A stretch of 64,000 bases of DNA, from the NCBI GenBank assembly GCA_006247105.1, contig CM016926.1, positions 124,001 to 188,000 on the forward strand, in the 5' to 3' direction. Origin of the DNA: Giardia muris (lineage: Eukaryota; Fornicata; Diplomonadida; Hexamitidae). Positions 54,801-63,280 of the stretch are shown here, one piece after another (position 1 is the first letter of the stretch; each line of letters begins with the position of its first letter). Below the pieces are notes generated by a model. That model saw only the letters and a program-made list of their open reading frames with translations. It was not told the origin of the DNA and did not search any database. The position numbers and the translations under genes were made by a program.

Positions 54801-57800
54801 TGAGCGCGACGAGCGCCTTGAAAGGCCTATAGAGACGCGAGATCGAGTCGGTAAGAGCGCGAAGAGATTGCAGAAGCATTGATACGACGATGATGGTGGC
54901 TCCAAGAACCACCGCGAAGACGCAGATGAGTTTAAGGAAGTATTCGCGATAATCCATTAGCCAGTTCTTGTAGAGGAGGTAGCGGAAGATGTATGGCTTT
55001 CGTGGTTGGTCTAGATCTCCACAACACAGCAAACGAGGGGGAGAAGAGTCATTCTGTGCCTCCTGTGCCTCAGTATGGGAATCGACAAGTCTTACTAAAG
55101 AATCGTCAAGACTTGCCTTTGAAAGCGTATATGTGATCCTATTCTTTGCCGAGAAAGCGTCAGTGAACCTAATTGCGGCTAGCATGACAGAAATGTCCTC
55201 AAACAATATCGTTGGGACGGTATAGCGCACTATGTGTGGGAAACGCGTGGTAAGAGCTATCGGATATGTGCTTAATAAAGACCGCTTTTCATTGGGAAGA
55301 GCTTGTTCTATTGCTTCTCCTAAATCCCTCTGGAACTGTTGTAGCATACTGTCAAGAACTCCATCGGCTTGAAGGGCGGAAAAGTCGCCTAATAGAAGGG
55401 AGAAAGAGTAGTCACCGTACTCCTTTCGTAAGGACATCGGAGTCATCGTGCAGACATTCGCCCCATTACGAAAGACGAGGATATTGTGTGCCAATTCTGA
55501 AATCTCACTAGCATCATGAGTCGTAAGGATGGCTGCAGCACCGGACTCTTGTACGAGGTCAAGCACATAGGTCCAGATTTGTCGTTTGAGAACCGGGTCG
55601 ACACCACTAGTGATCTCATCAAAGAAGAAGAGGGAAGGATAGCCGACAGTAGCATTGGCTAGTGCAAGACGACGAAGCATCCCGCCCGAGAGATGACTGG
55701 CGACTCGTTTCTGAACATCGGGCGCATGAAGGTTGACCTTCTTCAGGATGTGTTGGATATAAGCATCGAGAGAGCCATGTAAGGCCACGATCTTTGAATC
55801 ATAGGTCCCCCATTGCTTACTACGGAGGAGAGTGGAATAATAAACGTTCTCATAGATCGACATCGACATCCAAACGTTTGTCCTATCCTGGGGACAGTAC
55901 CCTAGGCCCGCCTTGATGTCGTAGGCATCATAGGCTGATAATATGTTCCGACCTAAAACCTCGACCTTCCCATCCTCCTTGGTTGTGAAAGCCATTTCCC
56001 CACTAAGGATATTCAGGGCTGTCGACTTCCCACCACCGCTAGCGGCAATGAGACCAACGATCTCACCACGACGTACCTCCAGATTGATATCGCGTAGGAC
56101 CTCGACCTTCCCACGACAACATGCCTTCTTATAGCTTTTAGTCAATCCCTTCACCTCAATAAGAAGATCGGAGGTGTCTGCCATCGTTCGAGTCATACCT
56201 CCGGATGAGGAACAAAAAGTATCACGCCAGAACCGCTTTGTGAAAAGGAAATACCAAGATACCCCCCGCCAACTGAATTCCGACTTGACGAGTGCTAGCG
56301 TCAGGGTGATCAATGGGACAATGAGTAAGCTTTGGCAAAGGCTTATGGTGACGAGCCACCAGACCATTGGATATTGAAAGGTGCATTCTCCAGGCATGAT
56401 CGTGCTGATACAGGGTCGAATGGTCGAATGGTAAGCGTTCCAGTCCTTTGCGATGAATTCTGTCGATATCTTTGGGTAATCATCCGCTCGATAGATGATA
56501 TTGAAGCCACCCTCCGTCATCATTAACAACATGTCGGCTAGACTGAAGTTACAGAAGAGTGGGACGAGGACAACGATCATCCAAGTCAGGAACGTAGGAA
56601 CAATGAGCGGCTGCCATAAACTGAGCTTGTCAGTTGAGTGACTAAGGGTAAGGAAGGGGATGATAACGAAGCAAAGCATGGAAAGGGCGGCGAAGATGAG
56701 GGATATGGCTGGTGAGTAGAAAATGTACGCGAGCAGTAAGCCGAAGCTAGTATTACTTGCAGCATAGAGTAGGGCATAGATTGCAAGGACGCCAGGGGTA
56801 AATTGTGCGAAGGGGTAATCATTACAAAGATAGACTAAGAAGACAAAAAGGAACATGGCGATCAGGTTGAAGAGGAGGAGAAATAGGTAGTTAATGAAGA
56901 GGATATGTTGTTCATGGGCTCCAAGCCGTCGTATGCTTGTATGCATGGGGCCACGGAATAAGCCTGCAACAACCACTGTGATGACAAAGTTGAAGCCAAT
57001 GGCGATTCCTATGTAACAATAGGCGCGATTGATGAGATAGATCTTTGACGAGGTGCGAAGGACGTAATTTCCTAGGTCGTACGTGTAATTAGTATCTAGA
57101 AAGACTTTAAGGAAGGCGCCGTCAATGGCGCGATTCATGGTGAAGGCTAAGGAGGTCCAGAAGTTCGGCTCCCAAAGCTCGCCTACATGTAAGCTAATTG
57201 GGTCTGCATTTTGATAGACGTAATGGGAAAGCATGGTTTGATTGTAATAGAGCCGATAGCCCAGCGATAAGGGAAGGTTCTGAAGGGTTTGAGCATTGAT
57301 ATCGAACTGTATTGCTAAAAAGATGTTATTGACGCCATCCTTTGATAAAGCTTGATGTGCCGTCTTGAAAGTGTTATAGTCTGTCAGCCCATAGGTTTGT
57401 ACATACATCTTCTCGGCCATAGTTCGCTCGAAGATTGGGGTATCATCCAAGCAATCCTCATATTTGTTTGGAACATGTGAAAGATGCTCCTTAATATTTT
57501 CAGTAGTGTTGAGTTCCAAGATGAAGCCTACTGGGTCCTCACCCAAGCCTAAGACGGTCAAGTCGGTCTGAAAGGAAGTGGCATCAATATACCCTTTAGT
57601 TCTTACGTTCGCTGGTGCGTTTGATAACTTTAAGATTTCAGTAACCAATTGTCGCGTCTGTCTCGTATCTGGAGAATATGCTAGATAGATAGTTGCCTCG
57701 TCACAATGAAGAGCATCCGTACATGGGGGCAATGGCGGCAACTCCATCCCCTTCGGCAAGGTTAATGGGAATGGGGCTGCCGTCGTGAAGATGAAGAAAA

Positions 57801-57903
57801 GAGTGATAAACAGGAAGACTAGCGTCGGGGAGAGGACTAGAAGAAGGACTAGCGCCCAATGGCGGCGATAGACGGTGAGAAAGAGGCGTGGAAGCACTCC
57901 CAT
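51847..57903 (-). CDS. Full-length ABCA-type ABC transporter
   Basis: A 2018-residue transporter with the order TMD1-NBD1-TMD2-NBD2. Each TMD starts with one span (LALVLLLVLSP-like segments) followed by a large loop and a cluster of spans, as in ABCA lipid transporters. NBD1 (about 585-830) has signature LSGGMLRR, Walker B FFFDE and H-loop TTHD, but its Walker A is AASGGGKST, with Ala where the first Gly is expected. NBD2 (about 1680-1900) is standard: GGNGAGKST, LSGGMQRR, ICLDE and TTHD. Unequal ATP sites are therefore possible. A Cys-rich loop (SCKSCRDGSCNCTCD) precedes NBD2. I use the ATG at 57903 (MGVLPRLF), after AAAGTAAAGCAA, which avoids overlap with the next gene. Confidence 0.9.
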   Translation of the reverse strand: MGVLPRLFLTVYRRHWALVLLLVLSPTLVFLFITLFFIFTTAAPFPLTLPKGMELPPLPPCTDALHCDEATIYLAYSPDTRQTRQLVTEILKLSNAPANVRTKGYIDATSFQTDLTVLGLGEDPVGFILELNTTENIKEHLSHVPNKYEDCLDDTPIFERTMAEKMYVQTYGLTDYNTFKTAHQALSKDGVNNIFLAIQFDINAQTLQNLPLSLGYRLYYNQTMLSHYVYQNADPISLHVGELWEPNFWTSLAFTMNRAIDGAFLKVFLDTNYTYDLGNYVLRTSSKIYLINRAYCYIGIAIGFNFVITVVVAGLFRGPMHTSIRRLGAHEQHILFINYLFLLLFNLIAMFLFVFLVYLCNDYPFAQFTPGVLAIYALLYAASNTSFGLLLAYIFYSPAISLIFAALSMLCFVIIPFLTLSHSTDKLSLWQPLIVPTFLTWMIVVLVPLFCNFSLADMLLMMTEGGFNIIYRADDYPKISTEFIAKDWNAYHSTIRPCISTIMPGECTFQYPMVWWLVTISLCQSLLIVPLITLTLALVKSEFSWRGVSWYFLFTKRFWRDTFCSSSGGMTRTMADTSDLLIEVKGLTKSYKKACCRGKVEVLRDINLEVRRGEIVGLIAASGGGKSTALNILSGEMAFTTKEDGKVEVLGRNILSAYDAYDIKAGLGYCPQDRTNVWMSMSIYENVYYSTLLRSKQWGTYDSKIVALHGSLDAYIQHILKKVNLHAPDVQKRVASHLSGGMLRRLALANATVGYPSLFFFDEITSGVDPVLKRQIWTYVLDLVQESGAAAILTTHDASEISELAHNILVFRNGANVCTMTPMSLRKEYGDYSFSLLLGDFSALQADGVLDSMLQQFQRDLGEAIEQALPNEKRSLLSTYPIALTTRFPHIVRYTVPTILFEDISVMLAAIRFTDAFSAKNRITYTLSKASLDDSLVRLVDSHTEAQEAQNDSSPPRLLCCGDLDQPRKPYIFRYLLYKNWLMDYREYFLKLICVFAVVLGATIIVVSMLLQSLRALTDSISRLYRPFKALVALSCLQTCVSNPTGIINSQISTCFAERKNGFGINYQLLPLEPVCQVYFKMLGLDNPNNLRITQGDNSYIQVPRSDLSSIANWAYMAVVTDQASYQLVGDQLNVEKNPTLGAISLTMTAADVLTYKATTAQEVSSPATLDQYISMYKAYPEMVNPLSDPDNVFALVKPYNTLTNTIYPCMDKNSPGYSENNCQWGTTGPVQRTTLYQDEFVIYVPSLKRIMQRFHSAQPSVRYFPTDAERDIPENGVSFVREGFHNMPLATIQFKTGTTRKDISYTLFTPLPPLGTQIRAFPETRVNLKVGTENSYSFFPSLPYPAGSSSLGFNPLQNPLRIDPSFSLTVLDVPTRFVGALFRKELLDRIRTANPSATESDLMEAYKFNYTSAVSAMPMFSNPAFDFPDPRINVLRQMELLSSYCMPFVFLVPMLIVAARVARELEEQLVKIFLLHNVIRIVYLCHHIVYYTVWSFVQSFICILIMAFSIPEFLWGNTPGNVVFILFNYLMASLSCTIYAVLIALLTRSMRMTILLTAVFMFVDIIYCSVIRMDGPVSTVLEIFIPSLGIFWQLMNTISFKYIALGPFIGTVVILAFHFGLCVLRIYFLENSSCKSCRDGSCNCTCDAEASDASDVNASNISLQPNHSTSELMSTRTEGKLETGGQVHLDVSHAIHRYAAGNLALKDVSFQINKGEVFALLGGNGAGKSTLMHALTGLHRPTAGHAWCVRNDADTSRVDLFAPRTKHGELITIVPQEDLLFKEFTVLDHMIIVSGITCKQLVPNMRTIEIVLKTVELYAHRYKRVTQLSGGMQRRLTLAMVLVSSPSLICLDEITTGLSSRIKKDIWTAILASRSLSRTMIITTHDMAEVEALADRCCIMRLGEIIAQGSLADIAANSSVHFIIDVCFATTEYWQGFHEPSEDARMKHESILGSSLGQVIKRHKWNQVSSTMSYYFASNADLAESIEVLDQLGILTHPWTVESCQLEQVFIETITRE

Positions 57904-57913
57904 TTGCTTTACT

Positions 57914-58801
57914 TTATGAGGGATATAGATCAATCAGCCCCGATGCGCATTGAAGTAACCCTTGTGCGTTTGCAACAAGCCCGTCGACAACCCCTGCAAA
58001 GGTCTGGTCCGAAGGGATGAAGAGAAAGGTTTCATGTAAGACTTCAAGTTCCGCATGATATGTGACATCCCCTGTTGATAGTCTTTCTTCATCAAGTTGT
58101 TCTGCCTTTGTCAAGTCAATGATGAAGTTCTTGGTTCGAAAGGAGGTTCTTCTACGTAACGATCGCTTAATGGTCTGATTCTTCGCCTTCAGCTTCTCTT
58201 TGACATCATCTGCAACGTCGAACTCCTTGGCAATGGCGAAGCGGACGTCGTATGCATACGGAGCAGGATAATGAAGATCGGAGACATCGAATTGGATCTT
58301 ACAACTATCCTCGAGTACCTTCTGAGTGTCCCGATCTCTTCTGACACGATAATTACCTATGCGTCGGTCTCCAATCTTGAACTCATAGAGATCCTGTTCA
58401 AAGACTAACTCCTTGATCTCAAGTATTTCGGTATCCGGTTGCTTCTCTGCCGCCCGTAACGCCTGCATCAGGCGATCAAATGCCTGTCGCCCAATATTAT
58501 CATCGAAATGATGTGCTCGATCCGGAGCACTTGCTTCCGGTAGAATTGGCTCTTCTCCATTAGCAATCGCCCTCATCATATCATCGTCCAATCGTAGGTC
58601 CCGTCGGACCAATGCTTCAGTCACAAAGTGGATATCACCAGGTTGTGCTCGTTGTCGATGAAATAGCAATCTGCCAAGACGAAACTCAAACTCCGTACTG
58701 TGTTGATCCCGAAGAAGTTCACAACGCCGTTGGCATAGAATGTTATGAAAGATTAGCGCCTCCGTGATTGGAAGCCGAAGCACACGCGGAATCAATGACA
58801 T
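57914..58801 (-). CDS. Cet1-like mRNA 5'-triphosphatase (capping enzyme subunit)
   Basis: A 295-residue member of the triphosphate tunnel metalloenzyme (CYTH/Cet1) fold. The first glutamate-strand motif is STEFEFRLGRL (about residues 35-45), with the paired ELEV-type motif TYHAELEVL near 245. Basic tunnel strands include RIGNYRVRRDRD, RRRTSFRTKNF and DLTKAE. In fungi and protists this enzyme removes the gamma phosphate from nascent mRNA before capping. It differs from the cysteine-phosphatase type of animals, and Giardia is known to have the Cet1 type. Residues 75-125 are a helical, less conserved insert. The start at 58801 follows GGGGTATTAA, 43 bases downstream of a tRNA gene. Confidence 0.82.
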   Translation of the reverse strand: MSLIPRVLRLPITEALIFHNILCQRRCELLRDQHSTEFEFRLGRLLFHRQRAQPGDIHFVTEALVRRDLRLDDDMMRAIANGEEPILPEASAPDRAHHFDDNIGRQAFDRLMQALRAAEKQPDTEILEIKELVFEQDLYEFKIGDRRIGNYRVRRDRDTQKVLEDSCKIQFDVSDLHYPAPYAYDVRFAIAKEFDVADDVKEKLKAKNQTIKRSLRRRTSFRTKNFIIDLTKAEQLDEERLSTGDVTYHAELEVLHETFLFIPSDQTFAGVVDGLVANAQGLLQCASGLIDLYPS

Positions 58802-58836
58802 TTAATACCCCCTCCCTCGATAATGATACCGACCTC

Positions 58837-60078
58837 TCAGAAGATGCTCTCGCCGGGGGTCGAACCCGGGACCTTTCGCACGTGAAACGAACGCGCTACC
58901 ACTGCGCTACAAGAGCTCAGCCGCTCGGAACGGATCGGGGGGCGGCGCCACAAGGCCCGAAGGCTTGGTGGGCTCTTGAAGTGCGTGTGGAGTGGTTGTT
59001 CTAATACCGCGTCGGATGAGAGATGAGCGGGACTACTGGTCCCTGACGTACGGTCGAGAGGGGTAAGTTCCTCAAACCGACTCCAGGAGTCTTTAGAGTT
59101 AGTACAAGAAGAGAACCTGAACTTGAACTCCGGTTGTATGGGGTCCAGGTTGATTGGAGTTCCCTGAGGCGTTAGATCGTCGAGGTGCCCAGTAGTTGTG
59201 GAGTCCTGAGACTTAGTTAGCCTCTTTCGACGGCTACCACGTCTATGGGGTGTGGATGACGCAGGGGGGGACTGCAAGAAGGTCTTCACAGTCCCAACAC
59301 AGCAATAAGTTGTCTCACTCCTTGTTAGAGAAGGGAGTAAAAGGGCACGAAGAGCCGTCGTTTCCGCCCATAGAGAGGAGGGTAAGCTATCCAATCGCTC
59401 CAGCCAGGTCGTATACGTCCGGACTTTATCTAAACACCATTCAACTTCGGTCGCCGTCGGCATCGAGGTCTCCCTAGGGTTTGGAAGAAGGCCAAGGAGC
59501 TGTGCGGTGTTTTGAAGGGTGTTATGGATGGACTGTAACGCCGAGTCCTGATCATGGCCAAAGACGAGGTTTGCATGCAGAGCGACATAAGGAACGGATT
59601 CAGAGGGAAGGAGTTGACATAAGCCATAGAAGAGGCCGAGCTGGAACTTCTCTGGTGCGAGCTTCAGACCTTGTCGGTAATAGGAGCTACTACAATATGC
59701 AAAGAGTTCATCAAAGACATCACCTAGGTCGAATTCCCATCGTCTTTTCGCTGCCGCCTGACGTGTGAGAGACCAACAATAGATGATACCCCGTTGAAGA
59801 GGCGCCTCGGGATCTACGACCTCTCTGGAGAAAACATGTTCTGTACATGCTAGAAGGGTTGGAAGAGCCTCAGTCATGCGTCCTGCGAAGAGCAAGTTGA
59901 CGCAGTCGTTCATAAAGACCTTTAGAATGGAAGACATCGTCGCCGTAACAGCTATCCGTGGGACTATCGGGATCTTCTCTAAGGCGCGGCTCATGGTCGA
60001 CCCCCAAGGGCTCGTGGCATCTCTCGTCGTCAGTCCAGAGACGAGACTGTACAGTACGCACAACGACTCTCGCAGCAT
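58837..60078 (-). CDS. Hypothetical protein whose 3' end overlaps a tRNA gene
   Basis: A 413-residue frame. Residues about 40-240 are helical and protein-like (VNLLFAGRMTEALPTLLACTEHVF, ALQSIHNTLQNTAQLLGLL), possibly TPR-like. The rest is Ser/Pro/Arg-rich and poorly ordered. The last 26 or so residues are encoded by the tRNA-Val gene on the same strand, and the TGA at 58837-58839 lies just beyond it. Whether the mRNA really continues through the tRNA or the protein ends earlier by another route is unclear. The start at 60078 follows TACAAAATTGA, a good initiator. No family is recognised. Confidence 0.6.
   Translation of the reverse strand: MLRESLCVLYSLVSGLTTRDATSPWGSTMSRALEKIPIVPRIAVTATMSSILKVFMNDCVNLLFAGRMTEALPTLLACTEHVFSREVVDPEAPLQRGIIYCWSLTRQAAAKRRWEFDLGDVFDELFAYCSSSYYRQGLKLAPEKFQLGLFYGLCQLLPSESVPYVALHANLVFGHDQDSALQSIHNTLQNTAQLLGLLPNPRETSMPTATEVEWCLDKVRTYTTWLERLDSLPSSLWAETTALRALLLPSLTRSETTYCCVGTVKTFLQSPPASSTPHRRGSRRKRLTKSQDSTTTGHLDDLTPQGTPINLDPIQPEFKFRFSSCTNSKDSWSRFEELTPLDRTSGTSSPAHLSSDAVLEQPLHTHFKSPPSLRALWRRPPIRSERLSSCSAVVARSFHVRKVPGSTPGESIF
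58845..58916 (-). tRNA. tRNA-Val (anticodon CAC)
   Basis: A 72-base cloverleaf on the minus strand. The acceptor stem GCTCTTG pairs with CGAGAGC (one T-G pair). The D-arm contains TAGCGCAGTGGTAGCGC, the anticodon stem TTCGT/GCGAA encloses the loop TTCACGT with anticodon CAC, and the T-arm CCGGG-TTCGACC-CCCGG is perfect. The discriminator is A. Internal Pol III boxes A (TAGCGCAGTGG) and B (GGTTCGACCCC) are intact. No intron. No run of four or more T occurs before the next gene's start codon. The gene lies wholly inside the 3' end of the hypothetical frame on the same strand. Confidence 0.95.
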
Positions 60079-60452
60079 TCAATTTTGTATACGAGAGGGT
60101 AAACGCCCACAGACAAGATTCCTTCGGAATGTGTAAGAGAAGACTCATCCGACCGTCACATACAGAACCGTAGACCGGAGATGATGATCGTCCACTACGG
60201 CTGGGAGATGCCGGTAGACGTCCTTGGAAGCATATAGAGCATATTTGACGTCACTTGAAAGTGCTGTGTAAGGCTAAGAGACGATACTGTGCCGTAAGCG
60301 CTGTATAGTCCCCACCCATGGAAAACCCTTCATCAGTCCCGAACCAGTATGCCGAGCACCTTCCTCTCCTCGGCCGACTAGAATGGGCACTCTCCTTCCA
60401 CCTCGAGTCAGGATCGAGAGAAGGGACAAAACGCACTATCAAAAAACAGGGT
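60079..60452. other. Spacer between hypothetical gene and LRR gene
   Basis: These 374 bases separate two divergent genes. The part from 60318 is an in-frame N-terminal extension of the LRR gene that I think is not translated, because a signal peptide starts at 60453. ATCAAAAAACAGGGT at about 60438 is a likely initiator. Nothing else is recognised. Confidence 0.45.
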
Positions 60453-62657
60453 ATGCTTCTCCTCGCCACGGCTGTCGCGCTCGTCTCCGCGCTCACACAG
60501 CGCCAGCAGCTCTACTGCATGTACGAATTCTACGAGGCTACGGGCGGAGATAACTGGTCAATCCGCGACGGGTGGCCGACCCTTGCGGACCAGAACGAGG
60601 ATGAGGACTATTGTATGTTCTTCGGGGTGAAGTGTGACTCCAGTGGAGACATCTATGGCATCAGTCTTCCGGGCAATCGGTTGCAAGGGAAGGTTCCCAT
60701 ATGCCTTATGAATCTGGGCTTACAGGAGTTCAATATCAATGGGAATCGTGTAGGCTTCACCATCCCAGATCTGGGGCTCGGACTACGCAAGCTTGAGGTC
60801 GCAGGGACTGATGTCATCGTCATAATGATGGACTTCGAGCGAATGACGGACATAGAGGTTTTCAACCTTCGTGGTCAAGATATGTCCTTAATGTTCATGC
60901 CTAGTAACCTGATCTTCTCGAAAACCGCAACACACATCGACTTGTCAGATACGAAACGTCCCTTTGACTTCTTCGAAGTCAGTCTGACTACAATAGTCCC
61001 TCCCAAGTTCAGTCTGGCAGGACTGGATCTTTCTGGGACCAAGTTTCGAGATATCCCATTGAATTACCATCAAGAGCTTGATCTCACAGGAACATGGCTC
61101 AGCTCTGGTTACTCATCTCTTAGTGATCTCCTTAGCGTGGTCAACCTGACAGACGTCCAATTCCAGCACACAGATCTCAACAATGTGGTTGACTTCACGA
61201 CCCTTCCAGATCTTACAGATTACAAGTCGAAGAGTATTGTCCTTCGGAACACAGGCCTGCGTGGGAACGCTACAGCCGACCAAATACTCAATTTCATCAC
61301 GAAGAAGACGAACTCGGACTTCTTCTACCTTGACTTGTCCCGCAACAGCTTTATTGGGGCCGCCCCCACTATATCCGCTGTCAGGTCTTACAAAGCGAAG
61401 AAAACATCATTCAAGCACCTAAGAATGGAGGACAACTCCTTTTTCTGTAACGTCGAAGACCATGCCCTTTATGGCTGTGAGCTTGTGCGTGTTACTGAAA
61501 CCAAGATTATCAATAATCGTCTCTATGTAACAGCCACCTTTTCTGGGAACCCATACCACCTGAACCTTGAGCACTCGCTCAGTTTAGCGTTCCGAAACAT
61601 GAAGAAGTATAACGACAAGACTCTCTCTCCCACGAAGCGCGTCGAGGTGCATGAGACGTACAATTTTATCCATGTCCGTCAGCTATCAGGGAGTTCTAAG
61701 AGCAGCGTGTATAGGATCGATGTCACTCTTGATCCCGACGTGATCTCGGCTATGGACCTATCATCCTTGACGCCCAATGAGGTTGCCGTCCTCTACGAAG
61801 GGCGTAGTATTTCCACAGGGATGGTCAACGTCCTTCGAGAGTATGAGGCCAAGAAGAAGGGGAAGATATTTGAGCGTCGTGATACGCTCGCTGAGCTCCT
61901 CGGAAAGCCTGTTGCCGTTCGTGAAATCTCAGAGCATGAGCGATTGGAGATGCCTGCAAGTGCCATTCGGAAGGATGATGCAGCCATCAAGGAGGTCGCT
62001 AACACTTTCACTCGTCGGAACATGACTTGGACGAAGCTTGGCTCGGAGGAGAAGAACAAGCTCCCTATCGACATCCATGCTATGTCTCGTTGCCCCGACT
62101 TCTATTTTGCGGTTGAGAACTACATCATCCCATTTCTCAGAGATTATCCCGATTTCCTTGACTTCGTTAGCCTCAAGTACGTTGGGTTGGCCGAACGACA
62201 TTCACGTTATCCAATTGGTGGGAGGTCGAAGCATGGCTTGCAGGAGGTCGAAGGAGATAAGCAATTGATGTGCCTCCAGGAGCACGTGGACACTTTATCA
62301 TTTTACAGAGTTGTTAGCTGTGTGTTGGGGAAGGGAAGGGAGCACGCCCTTCCGACATATATGGAAGTATGCCTCGAGGAAGTCCTCGCTAACGACAAGA
62401 TCGTCAACTCGATCCTTCGCTGCAGTCAGGACGACTTCGGTCTCGCTCTCATGCAGCAGGCTAACGAAATTTCAAAGAGGCGTGGCTCAATCAGCTCGCC
62501 GGACATCTTCGTCGCAGACAAGCTCGAGTACTCTGGGACGGGAGAGTGGCAGCAGTTCGACAGCGTCAAGGGTTTTGCTGAGCGTATTTGTCAGGCATAC
62601 CAACGCGAGATGCATAGCCTGCCAGAGGCTTGCAATGAGGTCGTCGGCAAGGTATAG
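60453..62657 (+). CDS. Secreted leucine-rich-repeat protein
   Basis: A 734-residue protein when started at 60453 (MLLLATAVALVSALTQRQQ), giving a clear signal peptide of about 15-17 residues. An in-frame ATG at 60318 would bury this signal under 45 extra residues. Residues about 20-60 match the LRR N-terminal cap (LYCMYEFYEATGGDNWSIRDGW, split as LYCMYEFYEATGG and DNWSIRDGW), followed by FFGVKCDSSGDIYGISLPGN and degenerate LRRs to about 340. The C-terminal 350 residues are not recognised. No membrane anchor is seen, so it is probably secreted or lumenal. Whether it acts at the host interface is unknown. Confidence 0.8.
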   Translation: MLLLATAVALVSALTQRQQLYCMYEFYEATGGDNWSIRDGWPTLADQNEDEDYCMFFGVKCDSSGDIYGISLPGNRLQGKVPICLMNLGLQEFNINGNRVGFTIPDLGLGLRKLEVAGTDVIVIMMDFERMTDIEVFNLRGQDMSLMFMPSNLIFSKTATHIDLSDTKRPFDFFEVSLTTIVPPKFSLAGLDLSGTKFRDIPLNYHQELDLTGTWLSSGYSSLSDLLSVVNLTDVQFQHTDLNNVVDFTTLPDLTDYKSKSIVLRNTGLRGNATADQILNFITKKTNSDFFYLDLSRNSFIGAAPTISAVRSYKAKKTSFKHLRMEDNSFFCNVEDHALYGCELVRVTETKIINNRLYVTATFSGNPYHLNLEHSLSLAFRNMKKYNDKTLSPTKRVEVHETYNFIHVRQLSGSSKSSVYRIDVTLDPDVISAMDLSSLTPNEVAVLYEGRSISTGMVNVLREYEAKKKGKIFERRDTLAELLGKPVAVREISEHERLEMPASAIRKDDAAIKEVANTFTRRNMTWTKLGSEEKNKLPIDIHAMSRCPDFYFAVENYIIPFLRDYPDFLDFVSLKYVGLAERHSRYPIGGRSKHGLQEVEGDKQLMCLQEHVDTLSFYRVVSCVLGKGREHALPTYMEVCLEEVLANDKIVNSILRCSQDDFGLALMQQANEISKRRGSISSPDIFVADKLEYSGTGEWQQFDSVKGFAERICQAYQREMHSLPEACNEVVGKV

Positions 62658-62686
62658 CGGCTGGCCGAAGTAGTGAATCTTTCTCT

Positions 62687-63268
62687 CTATTGGCCTGGTG
62701 CCTCTGCCGCATCGGCATCTGCTCTCTTCAGGAGGTTCCAGACCGAAGACCGAGAGATCTTGAAGTCGAACTCCTCCTTGAGTTTGTCAGTGATCATTTG
62801 AATGGTGGCTCCATTGTCCCGCATCGAGACTATCCGCTTGAGAATTGTTTCGTTGACCCGCATTTGAATCGTTTGGCGAGTGGGCTTCGGGCGGGACCAG
62901 CCGCCACCCTTCCGCGGCGTCTGGCGGTTCTCATATAGGTATACGCGCCAGATGGACTTGACGGTGGGAGTCTTGAGCCCTAGGGACTCCGCAATCTCCC
63001 GGAACGACAGGGTAGTCGTCTTCTTCAGTTCGATGATCTTATCCCTAGCCTCCTGAGGAACGCAGACCAACCGGCGCTCTGGGACGTTGGTGGACCTGCT
63101 GGACTGTGGGCCGGGCCCGACAACGGGTTCGGAGATACAGCTTTCCCCGTCGAGGCAGGACCATAGGTCGGCCATGTAGAACTCCGTCTGGCAGTAGAAC
63201 TCGTTCTCCGCGAGGATGGGCTCCGACGTGTCCTGGAACTCCTCGGTTTGGATGAACTCGCTGCTCAT
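62687..63268 (-). CDS. Paired-like helix-turn-helix DNA-binding protein
   Basis: A 193-residue protein from the ATG at 63268, which follows GGAGAATAAA. Residues about 70-185 contain two helix-turn-helix units: LSFREIAESLGLKTPTVKSI, then a basic Gly/Arg/Pro linker (RKGGGWSRPKPTRQ), then NGATIQMITDKLKEEF and ISRSSVWNLLKR. This two-part layout is that of Tc1/mariner-type transposase DNA-binding domains and paired domains. No DDE catalytic domain is present. It may be a transcription factor derived from a transposase. The N-terminal 65 residues are acidic and could be an activation or interaction region. The 3' gap to the LRR gene is 29 bases. Confidence 0.78.
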   Translation of the reverse strand: MSSEFIQTEEFQDTSEPILAENEFYCQTEFYMADLWSCLDGESCISEPVVGPGPQSSRSTNVPERRLVCVPQEARDKIIELKKTTTLSFREIAESLGLKTPTVKSIWRVYLYENRQTPRKGGGWSRPKPTRQTIQMRVNETILKRIVSMRDNGATIQMITDKLKEEFDFKISRSSVWNLLKRADADAAEAPGQ

Positions 63269-63280
63269 TTTATTCTCCAT
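63269..63280. promoter_or_regulatory. 12-bp bidirectional promoter
   Basis: TTTATTCTCCAT separates the chosen starts of the helix-turn-helix gene (63268) and the FAD synthetase gene (63281). Read on the minus strand it is ATGGAGAATAAA, giving the A-rich initiator of the HTH gene. Confidence 0.5.
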
